A stretch of 64,000 nucleotides of DNA. Source: Spisula solida. Its lineage: Eukaryota > Mollusca > Bivalvia > Venerida > Mactridae. Below, one piece after another: positions 11,500 through 22,700 of the stretch (within the stretch, counting starts at the first letter, position 1; each line of letters opens with the position of its first letter). Location: NCBI GenBank assembly GCA_947247005.1, contig OX365955.1, positions 44,495,822 to 44,559,821 of the forward strand, given 5' to 3'. A model generated the notes under the pieces. The model did not search any database and was not told the DNA's origin. It saw nothing but the letters and a program-made list of their open reading frames with translations. A program made the translations under genes and the position numbers.

Positions 11500-11845
11500 T
11501 ATACCAGCTGTTATACAATGGTATGGAGTTCTGACGCGTAGGAATTATCCACGAAGGCCGTAGGCCCGAGTGGTTAATAACAAAGCTTCAGAACGACAAA
11601 CCATTGTATAACAAAGGTTTACTACGGCTTTTGAATATTTTATTTCGATTCTAACATGATTCAACCTCACAGTTATATAATTATTAAGCCAGTGATAAGA
11701 GTATGTTGTTAACTTTACTTGTTTACCTGAATGACGTCAGAAAAACGATGTGACATCACTTTTATTGTATATCAAGCATTATACAACGCTATTTTCGTCT
11801 TTGTATATATAGGCGAAATCGTTGGTCATGTTAGAATAAATGATA
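11500..11845. mobile_element. Composite inverted-repeat element, copy 1
   Basis: Begins with an imperfect hairpin (tgttatacaatggt at about 11508, its complement accattgtataaca at about 11600). It is followed by a segment bounded by 'atttcgattctaacatg' (11640) and 'catgttagaataaatg' (about 11825). The same arrangement occurs at 45610-45955 in the TMED gene, so this is a family. No coding frame. Confidence 0.6.
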
Positions 11846-12343
11846 ATGATCTGCGGTAGCAAAATGCTATGTCCAGGCCCGGGTCCCCAGGGATATCCGC
11901 AATGCTATAGCCGAGAATGAGTATTATCCAGTACCCACACAAGTTAATATTTTTCAAGAAACTTTGATAGTTAAACCTTCCATGTTGTTAGAAATGTTGT
12001 CAGTAATCAAAGACTGGCTCACGTACCTGGATAGCAGTTAATTCATGTACATGTAGTACCCATTCTCGGCTTTAGCGTCAACGATATCTTAAAAATCGGT
12101 CAAAGAATAAAATATTTATGGTTGTTTTTAGCTTTTTTGTTGGCAGATTTCTACTTGCGTTCTTAGCCAAAACTTATGTCACATATATCACATAGTATGT
12201 CCACTAAGCTATAACAATTTTATAATTGTTCATAAACAGCCAGGATCATGAAGTGACTGCTTCTCTTTTTACATTGGAGCACAGATTAAACACTTAACCC
12301 AATAATTCCATGATTGGAGATGCTACTTTAGGCATTAGACCAG

Positions 12344-12762
12344 GGGCCGGGATTACAACCAATACTTACACTCAGCACTCTGCACTCAAATCTTGAAATT
12401 CACTGTTTTGAGGTTTATATGGACATTTTTTGAGAGTAAGAAGTAGTTATTAGTTACATTTGTGCTATCTATTATTTTTGGCTTACTTCATCGTGTAATA
12501 GAGTATTTGTGAGCTATAATTGTAATTTATCAGTCTGAGTGCTGAGTATGGCACTCAGATTCAATATTTACATATGTACCTCATAAATAGTACACAATGG
12601 CAAAAAAATGTACCAAATGTTATTTTCAATACTTTTACAACAATTCTATACATTTTCCTTGTCTAGATTTGCAATCTAGGAAAAGTAAGAGCTTGTTATA
12701 TTACATTTTCAATATTTGAGTGTTGAGTGCTGAGTGTAAGTATTGGTTGTGATTTCGGGCCC
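12344..12762. mobile_element. TIR element (GGGCC ends)
   Basis: Left end GGGCCGGGATTACAACCAAT from 12344 and right end attggttgtgatttcgggcc finishing at 12762 are inverted matches. The match continues through acttacactcagcactc, about 48 bp in all. Interior AT-rich without a frame. Target-site duplication not clear. Confidence 0.85.
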
Positions 12763-13076
12763 ATATCTACATCTACTGGTATACTCCCAACGATCAATTG
12801 CTGATCATGACATGACATATTCCCGAAAGTATTATAACCCATATAATAATTGTAACTAAATTGTATGCATCATTTACAGAGCTTTCTCAAATCTCCAATG
12901 GTCATGCTGGGAAAGGCTATACTCTTGTTTTATTTTCATGATTTTTTGCATCTGACTTCTTTAAATCTTCTCCCATTATTTTTTACCTGCGTCCAATTAT
13001 TCAAAGCTGTGTTCAAATTACATGGGTATATATGGCAACCTCAATCAGACTATAATGTAAATCAGGTCCTGATAAG

Positions 13077-13245
13077 TACAGTAAAACCTCTCCAGAGGCA
13101 ACCTTTATCATAACACCTTCAAAATTTTCCAAACTCGATATCAACTATGAATTTAACCTGAAATTGTAGAGCAGCAACCTCTGCTATTAAAACGGGCAAT
13201 ATTTACAGCTCCCAAAGGGTGTTGCTCTACAGAAGTTGTACTGTA
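13077..13245. mobile_element. Short Tc1/mariner-like MITE
   Basis: Bounded by TA dinucleotides: TACAGTAAAACCTCTCCAGA on the left and the inverted agaagttgtactgta on the right. The 169-bp length, TA ends and CAGT-type TIR fit a Tc1/mariner-derived MITE. Confidence 0.75.
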
Positions 13246-13310
13246 AATGAAATACTAGTAAAGCAAATTGTTGCAAAGAATACACATTTAGAAGAGTTAA
13301 AGTCTGTCCA

Positions 13311-13767
13311 CACAGAGCGTTTTCCAATTAGCAACCCGAGTAACCCGAGTAAAAAATTTGGACATGCGCAGTCGGATAACTCGGTAGTGATATCAAGAAT
13401 GTATCGAGTATGCATCGAGTCGAGTTCAAAATGGCGACCAAAGGTCTAGCAATTATGATGTTAGAAAAAATTCTTAACGACGACGAGGAGGGTGACATTA
13501 TGACTGAAAACAACTGTATTATGATAACTGGCTGATATGTGCAACGAAACAAAATTTTTCCCTAAAAATGTTTAGGTTAGAGATTATACGCATGCGCCTC
13601 ACGCTTTCCGCCATTTTGACTCTAGAGAACCCGCGAAGGACTGGGGATTACTTGGGTCGAGTAGGTTAGAGATTATACGCATGCGCACTGCGTTTACCCG
13701 ACCCATTCCTTTTACAACTCGTGTTACTCGTGTAACCCGAGTTCGTAATTGGAAAACGCTCACAGTG
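13311..13767. mobile_element. TIR element with CGAGTAAC-rich ends
   Basis: Left end CAGAGCGTTTTCCAATTAGC (about 13312) and right end aattggaaaacgctcacag (about 13747) are inverted. They are followed inward by 'aacccgagtaacccgag' and its counterpart. The interior repeats 'gagattatacgcatgcgc' twice (about 13575 and 13668). No long frame. Confidence 0.75.
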
Positions 13768-13882
13768 TTTTGATGAATTAGAAAACAAGCCAACTTGTTG
13801 GGTTGATGTTCCACCTTTATTACAAACTGCAATTAACATGATCCATGTACAACACTTAAACATATTGCAAATATAATATATC

Positions 13883-14109
13883 TAAGGCCAAAGTTTTTGT
13901 ATTTTCATGTTACGGGAATTTTTGAAAAGTTTGACGTTGAGGGAATGGAAATAAATCATGAGTGTCCAAAGGGTCCTAGGTAGCTGACACAATGACAGGT
14001 CCGCGACCTCGGGCCTTTTTAGCTCACTTAATTATATTTACATTCCCTTCCCTAACAGCGTAATTTAAAAAAAATTCTCGTAAACCTCAAAATAAAAACT
14101 TTGGCCTAA
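13883..14109. mobile_element. TIR element with TAAGGCCAAAG ends
   Basis: Left taaggccaaagtttttgtat and right aaaactttggcctaa are inverted. Interior holds 'gtccaaagggtcctaggtag' and 'cattcccttccctaacagcg'. Same family as 37471-37960. Confidence 0.75.
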
Positions 14110-16015
14110 ACCAGATACACAGACAACATTGAGTAACCAAACCAAAATTATTCTCACATTTGAAAAACAACATTAAAATGCTTTTCAAAGTGATCACTTA
14201 ACTGGTTATAATTTTTAGGTTTTTTTTTACACCAAACCAATTTTAATAGCCAAGGCATGACAACATGAGTTTCGCTAAGGGTGGTTTTTTGTAAGGTTAA
14301 GCATCCTGTTCAATATTTTAAACAAGCTGAATGTAATCATTTAATCTATACTACACACTTCACGTCAATATATCAAATCACCATACTAATTTCTTGAGAT
14401 CGTGCATAAATAATTATTTCTCTTCTTTATCGAAGGCCGTTTTCTAGTTTCTGTCGGCTCAAACATTTGTCCCCAAAACGGGTTTTGCGCATTTTATATT
14501 GTTGTGAAGTGTGCCGTACAAATTAAATGATAGCATTCGGCTTGTTTAAAATATTAGACATAATGTTGAGTTGGGTATATGAGGGTCAATCATAAACTCA
14601 AATCCCTGTCTTAGATATTCATAGTATAGATGTGATAGATATTTTTATCTTGTCGAATCCCTTTGCAGCCAATGTCATGTCAAAGCATAACCTGCCTGGC
14701 AAAACCAATTGACAGGAAAATACTTTATCAGCTGCGTTAAACATACATGATTGAACAAACAGGTCTATTTAACAGTAGTTCATTTGTTTTTGTTTAGTCA
14801 GTATATGTTAATACATGAATATAAATTTGAGTAAAGAGAGCCTTAAAAGTCCAGACAGATTCAGGTGAAGAATACGATGGTGGACGAGAAAGGGCTATGA
14901 ATAGGTATAATCAAATGTATGCATTACCCGGTAGTTAGGGTTTTTGATAGTAACTTGCATGTAAAACTATTAAATAGAGACAGAAGAACAACTGTAATAG
15001 CCATCCATATTCTTCAATAATTCAGCTAAAAATGAAAGCACATTAAACATGAACCAAGATACACCAGGCTTTGGAAAAAATATCACTACAAATTAAAGCT
15101 AATCAACAGTATTGTATAGTCTGTATATGTATCAAAACTCGTTAATACAACCATATCAAAATAAATGTAGCACAAGAAAGCTTAACAAATACACAAAACA
15201 TGCAAAAGATGATAATCATAAAAGCAAGTAACAAAGAACAACAAGAACAAAGAATATACAACAATTCCTTATTTTTAGCAAAAGACTGTCAGCACATCCA
15301 ATTCAAAGACCTAAAGATACACAGATTGGACACTTCATTGAAAACGGAGAGAAAATGCAAACTAGCATGCAGCAGATTCTGATATTTTGCATGAACACTT
15401 TTGTTTGTCATCTTTTTTAATGAACTATATCTCATTTTGAAGAGCTTAGCTTCTTCTACTGCATGATGTAACTTTATTTTTTTCTATCTCGTATAGAATT
15501 CAGAAAAAAATTATTGTTTGAATTAGGCAAATGGGGTATTTTCTGATAAAATTGCAATTTCCATTAAAATGAGAGGTCTATTGTTTTATTCCTTGACTGA
15601 TTTCAATAAATTAGGTATCATTATAAAGCAGAATTAAAATCTATTGCATAAACTCATTCTTTTTTTCCAATGTATATTAAAACAGGAGATATAAGGTATT
15701 AAAAACAAACGATATTTGGCGAGATTTCAGAAAACTGCCGCAAGATATTGTGAGATTTGGTAGATTTTTCCAATCTTTGTATACTGAGGTCTTTGTCCAA
15801 TTGTATCATAACTCACATTCATTTTCTTTTCCAATGACTCACTGTTAGGATGCTATTGACAGTGTGTTAAATACAGTATTTCACTAGTTTTTCACATAGT
15901 AATGCAGCATAAAGAGATATTTTCAGCTACAATTTCATCACAATGGTTCTAGTTTCAGATCTTTGGCAGAGATATTTGGAGTACGGTATATCAAGATTAA
16001 TGGAAAAATAAAAGA
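14110..16015. other. Gene-free AT-rich stretch downstream of GEN1
   Basis: Nothing coding is visible. It may include the GEN1 3' UTR or flank; AATAAA-type hexamers on the minus strand occur (for example about 15583) but none can be chosen. The small frame at 15200-15382 is AT-rich and unsupported. Confidence 0.4.
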
Positions 16016-16480
16016 CAAGAGGATCATAGATCCTGCGGCGCTCACCTGCTAAACATCGCCTACAACATGTATTTCATGAAGATTAAAGCAGAAATGTGGC
16101 CTCTATGGTGTTTTATAGATTTTTCTATTATTTGTCATAGTGACCTAGTTTTTGACCCCATATAACACAACTTCGAACTGACCTTAATGTCATCAAGATA
16201 AACATTTTGAAAAAACTTTATGAAGATTGAAGCAAAAATATGGCCTCTCAAGTGTTTACAAGGTTTTCCTACTATTTGACCTTTTGACCTAGTTTTTAAC
16301 CCCACATGACCCAAATTCAAACTTGACCTATATTTCATTGAGATACAACTTCTGACCAAGTTTGGTGAAGATCAAAGTGCTAGAGTGTTAACAGTGAATT
16401 GTCTAATGACGGACAGACAGACGACGGACAAAAACCAATCACAAAAGCTCACCTTGCCACATTGTGGCAGGTTAGCTAAA
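16016..16480. repeat. Interspersed molluscan-type repeat
   Basis: Starts aagaggatcatagatcctgc. It has two modules of 'atgaagattaaagcagaaatgtggcctc', 'tttgacctagtttttgacccc', then 'gacggacagacagacgacgg', and ends in a hairpin around 'ccttgccacattgtggcagg'. Not coding. Confidence 0.7.
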
Positions 16481-16725
16481 AAGTATAGCCAGCCAATCTT
16501 CTAAGAGTAGGAGCCAAAAACCTACTACCTCCGGTTGTAGTAAAACATGTCATTTCAGTAGCAGACAAATTACATTATTTTCCTACTTGTGACAACTATT
16601 GATGTTTTATCTTAGATCTATACACACTGAACAATTATGTTCATTATGCACCAAAAATGCTTAGATAATGCTCAGTAAGGAGTAACAACAATAATGAAAA
16701 AAAAAATACTGATCATATAAATAAA

Positions 16726-19700
16726 TCATTTCACATTTGTAAATGATTCTAACAAGTTTCTCGTAGATCTTTGTGTTAGTTTCAGTTTTAAACGATCAGC
16801 TAGACATGCAGGACTCTCCGCGACTTCCTCACCAGCATCAGGTACGACAGTCTCTGTTATGTTCATTGAAATATCTCTGGTTACAACATCTGAACTTCTA
16901 TCATTATCAAATGTTTGAGACGATAATCCCATTGGAGGAGCGCTAGTCACATTGTCTAATAACAAATTTGAAGAACCAGGAGTCAATGAATCATTTGTCA
17001 GTTTGGACGGAGCGTACATCTCTCCAATCGTTGAACTACTATCCTCATTACCAGACCAATAATCCATGAAGGTTCCCTGTTCATACTTCACATCTTTGTT
17101 TACAACAGATACATGTTCGGACACACATGAAGAACCTTTAGGTTTGTTTATCTGATCTACGGAAGTATTTTCTGACTTGTAATTTTGTAAGTCATTACAA
17201 ACAGTAGAAAGTGAAACACCCACATTCTGAACTACAGCCCGATCTGTCATAGAATTTCCATCAGCCAATTCCTGAGAAATGTTTTCTGAATGCTCCACTT
17301 CTACTTCATTGACTGGTTTATAATCCACATTGTTTGAAGTATCTAAACATGTTAAACAAGCTTTATTTTTCACATCTGGCCAACATGTTTCATCTTCCAA
17401 ACTTTTTGACACACACGTTTTCTTTTCCGAACTTTCAAGTGGACGTATTTCATTTTCAAAACTTTTTGGCTGACCTGTTTCATTTTCCAAGATTTCTAAC
17501 CCAGATGTTTCATTTCCCAAGATGTCTGAACTGGTTTCTTTAGTGTCTTGTTTCTCCTCCAATTCAGATTGGTTGACAATGTCCTCATCAGAACCATATG
17601 GATCTCTAGTAACATGATTAATATTATCTACAACAGATTTCCCTTCAATGTCTTCAACCTCACCATCCACATTGTCCTTAACAACTACATCATCCTCGAC
17701 AACCATGTCTTCCTTGACAACTACACCATCCTCGTCAACCATATCGTCCTTGACAACCAACATATCATCATGGTAACTATGTTCTAACACACTGTTTTCA
17801 TCAGGTATTCCTTCACCTTCAGTGTTCACTTGTGGCAAATTCTCTACACCATCAATTTGATTTGGATCGTCCATTTTATAACACCATTTATGACTTTTAT
17901 CATTACTTGTTAATGCATCATATTGCATATCGTGTTTAAAGCTGGAATCTGAGTCACTATCATCTAACAGTACATCTTCATTATGAGTCTCATCGAGAGA
18001 TGCAGCACCAGTACTTGAAGGACTTTGCATTGATTTGAACACAGCAGCAAAGTAATTGTCACTTGCTGATTCAGAAACGTTACATTGTTCCTTCTTAATC
18101 ATCACATCGCCTAGTTGGCCACACGTACATTTATGCTCAGAATTTTGTAGTATTTTACTATCATTATCATCAAGTACCTTACTAGCACTACATACGTCTG
18201 TTGTATCAGTTCTTACACCATCATCTGTTTCCGTCGGCATGGTAACCAGAGATAATATAGGTGGATTATTGGCTATACTGTTCTCTGTTACCTCAGCAAC
18301 ACTGGCTGGTTGTCGTGACAATAACGTCTTCTGCTTCAGAGACATCATTTTCAGTTTAGTATCCAAGTCTGAATCCATTTCCTCCCCGGCAACTTTACAA
18401 GAAATTCCCTCCAGTTCTAACAAAGTGTCGTCTGCTGAGAGATCCATGAATGGTGATGCTTTTACAATCTTATTTTCATTTCGCAATTTTTGAGAATTTT
18501 CCAGAGCATTTTTCAAAAGTCCTGCACATACAGCTATCTTACTATCATCTAGCACACTGTCATTCCCTGATAGATCAATCACAGGAGAAGCTTTTCTCAC
18601 CTTCTTTTTGCGTTTCTTCTTTTTCTTATTCACTTCAGCCATGAGATCACCATCAACAACTGGGCCATTTTGTTTTCTACATTCTTGAGTCAGTTTCGCG
18701 TCATTAGCTTGTTTTAATTCACTTTTCCCATCAACCTTAGCAGCTATATTGTTAGTTTTACCACTTTTAGCATCCCTTATATCAGGTGATTTAACATCTT
18801 TGGTAAGTTTACTATCACTTTTACTGTCTGAATTATGCTTGTGGCCACCTCTGTTTCGTCCCTCATGTGAATGATTTTTACTCTTCGAGCTGTCTTTAGA
18901 TGGCGAACAGATGATTTGTTTCTTCCTCTTTGTACCATCGTTGTCATCAACATTTGGATGAGAAAGTCTCGTCTTCAGATCTGATTCTTGCTTCTTATTC
19001 AGTTTCTGTTTATTCTGCGACATGTGTTGTAGTTTGACCATGTTCTCCATCTCTTGTACTTTTCTCTCTTTTCTTCTTAATTTCTTACGAGCAGACTTAG
19101 ACAACTTGGACATAACATCCTCGTCATCTATTTGAATCGGTCGCAGCAGTAGGTTCTGATTCATTGTCTTAAAGTTTGTCGAGACTTTCTCAATCTCGGC
19201 AAAATCGATACTGTTCTCTAAATCCACCAATTCTCCATCATCACCTGTCACTTCAGCGTTCTCCTCTGATTCTATTTCATTTAACGTAGCAACCAGCTGC
19301 TCATATTCTGATTTCGTCATGGAAACACCTTTTGGTGTTAGAGCCTGTACCAGACTGGAACACAAACTGTTCATCAACGATGTTTGAAGCTGAAAGTCAC
19401 CAAACTCGCTTGGATTGGTAGAGTTTAATGCAGACTGGTTTGCTAATCCACATGCTTTAGTGGTGGTATTTTTGGGAGTCATAATTGAGCCATTTGAGCT
19501 ATTCAACAAAGACTGAAGTGATTTCAATGTAATTTGCTCATCTACAGCACTGCCGGGTTTCTTACTTCGGAACAGTCCACTGTTACCTGCCTCACAACCA
19601 ACCTGTTGAATTCCAGAGTCAAGCTTATCGGCAAGTTTCTCTGCGGTAGATTTTGTGTCAACGATTGTTGGTTCTGGTTCAGATTTGGGACGAGAGAAGA

Positions 19701-22700
19701 AGCCAGGACTATTAATGTCGAGTGCATTTACTCCAGATCTTTGTTTATTTAATGAAGGACATTCTATGTAGTATGGACTACGCTGCTGAATTTCAAAACT
19801 GTCCCCTAAACCTCCTTTGTGTTTCATGTAAGTCACGGGACTACAGAATGTGTCAGTTGATGGGCTAGACATTTGTTGAACACTTTTCTTCCTGTCTTTA
19901 GTTCTAGTCGCTGCTCCCATTGACGATTGTTTAGACCCACATAGTGCGGGAGAATTGATATCGGAAATCTTAGACTTTGATGCACATGGAACTGATGCTT
20001 CATTTTTTCTAACATTTTGAATAGATTTACCAGGAACTGTTGCTGGAGTTACTTTATTACTTTCTGTTTTATTCTGCAGTCTTAACTTGACACGCTGACT
20101 TAAAGACATGACAGCCTCCTCTTCAGCAACACCTTGGTTAACATCATTTACAAAACTCAACTTTTTGCCAATGTTTGATCCACTGGCTTCGTTACCACGG
20201 ATACTATCAGAGTTATCTACCCTTGAATCAATCACCATAGTTTTAGTTGCAGGTTTCTTGCTGTTCGGACTGAGCGTGAGATGTCTGGGCTGTTTAGCTT
20301 TAGTGGTAAGACACGATTCGTTATACTCAGTGAATGATGGATGTGAATCTTCTACAGATTTAGGAAGACCAGATGTTACAGCATTCAAATTGATCTTCCC
20401 AAACTGGAAGGACAAATTGTCTACAGCAGGAGTGGGTTGGGTTGGATTTGTTGCCTTCTTTTTCTTCTTTTTCGCTGAAAAAGGGAGCAAAAAGTGAACG
20501 CATGTGAAATTATGTAATATTCACCGAACAGTCAAGATGAAATGAAAATACAGACCCGACTTTTGTAAGCATAATAATATGTTTGTGACAAACTAGACTA
20601 TGACTAATATATCCTGCATATTGCTTCATAGATTTGGAACTTCACAATATCATGCAAGGGCGCAAAAATTATTATGTTGAACAATGTTCAAGTTCAACAC
20701 AGACTGTCCTTGGATGACAAACGTTTCATACTCAATAACACATCATGGTAAAAACATATACCAAGCCTAAAATCTATTAATGTTGAAAAATGAAAGAGCT
20801 TAACCCACAAGATAAAATATATTTATGTTTGCTGACAATCAGACTGACCAGCTGATGGATTAATTCCAGTTTACCCATCAAACTGATTTCAAATTTGACA
20901 CCAAACCAACAAAAGATTTTTCATTCAATGTACCTTTTGGTTTCTTTTTGTTGTCAGAAAGTTCATCTTCAAATGCTTTAACAACTTCGGTATAGCATTT
21001 GCTGAACAGTTCTTGACTTTCTATGGTTACATAGTAGAGATCTTCATTCATACATTCAGTCACTGAAAGGCAAACAAATATATATATTGTATACCTATTA
21101 TGTAACAAGGATTCTGATTGGCTTAGACGGCCTGCACGAGAGGTGTATATTTTTTAATATACACCTTCCGAAACTGAGGCTGCGGTGGATATAACTTTTT
21201 TATGACGTGACGTCATTTCCTGCGACATAACATTCCAAACAACGTAACCTTATTTCCCGTATTATTTGGCTTACAGCTGCTCATACATATTTATATGCTC
21301 TAACCTAGCCATTAATGATAAATGCCGTTAATAAATACGTGATTATTCTCTCATACATATACATAAGAAGAGCACTGTTAGTTAGAACATTTGAAGAGTC
21401 GTATTTTGTTTTTATTACATACACTTTCCTAAAGAGAGACTGAAGTTGTTATAATTTAAAAAGAGTCACTAATTTTTATTTCCTTGACTTATGTCATGGT
21501 ATACAATATAACAGTTGTCGACTTATGTTTCGATGAATATGATGTTTAGTTGACCTTCAAAAAGTGATATTGACCTCTGACTTCGTCATCGGTCAATATC
21601 ACTTTTTTCAGGTCAACAAAACATCATATTCACCTCAACATAAGTCAATAACAGTATAATGTACAGTCAGGTCACGATGTAACGACACCCAATATATCAT
21701 TTTATGGGAACAAGTGTTTCAAAACGCACTTTGTATCAATTCAATATACCGACATATTCTTCACAACATTTTGCTTAGGAACAAACAGTGTCGTTGTATC
21801 AAGAGCAGACTGTAACACGTTGCTTTTTAGCACCGGTTTGTAATTTGGCAATGTTTAACCTTAATGTTATAGTGCACTCTGGCCTGTCATTTTATTATTG
21901 ACCATAATTGGATTATCCCCTTTGACCATTCACATTCCGACTAGCATTTTCCAATTTTTTCTATAAACTATTGAAATCATACCGATACCTACAAGTCTAT
22001 GCATATAATATTCCATACAACCATTATATCAGACTTACAACTATCAAGGTAATCATTAAACTTCACAAATATAACAAAACAAGAGGCCCTGTATTGCTCA
22101 CAGGTGCACATTTATCAAGTGCACCTTGATTTCGGTTGCCATGATAACCAGAGTTCTCTATTGATTTCAATTATTTTTAGAGAGGACTATTAAAGGAACA
22201 TTGTAAACAATTTATCAGCAACCAGAGTTCTGCATGGCTTTTAATTCTTTTAGCTATTTTCATAAAGAACATTCCTGTAAAGTTTGGTTGAAATTGGCAA
22301 AGTGGTTTAGGAGGAGAAGTTGTTTGAATGACTTGTTGATAGACAGACACACAGGCAACAGACGAAGTCAGAGAGATCATAAATGCTCACCTTAATAAGA
22401 GCTGAAAACATTAATCTGGCCAAGTTATACGAACAATAAACTATTCAAGTATCATACCTGGTTTATTCCATTCCACTTCATAACAGGGTTCACCTTGTCG
22501 TACTCTGGTTTTAACAATCCTGTAAAAAAATTACACACATGTAGTTATAACAAGACACCATCACAGGCAGTCATATCCCCTATCGAAAGGATTTTTTTAA
22601 ACATTCATGTAAGTAAGACAGCCATCTTCTTCTACAATGCTTTTTAGAAAATAATAACAAACGGTTACAAAATGCATGTATGTTGGAATGAAGGTCAAGT

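Noticed and set aside
18056..18493. 145-residue plus-strand open frame
   Set aside because: It is antisense to the long GEN1 last exon and has no family similarity; shadow of the real frame. The same holds for 17334-17787 and 20108-20497.
20480..20490. Met at 20490 as start of a separate 1254-residue protein
   Set aside because: The acceptor at 20475 and matching phase with exon 10 place this reading frame as the last exon of GEN1; the C-terminal RLKL motif supports it.
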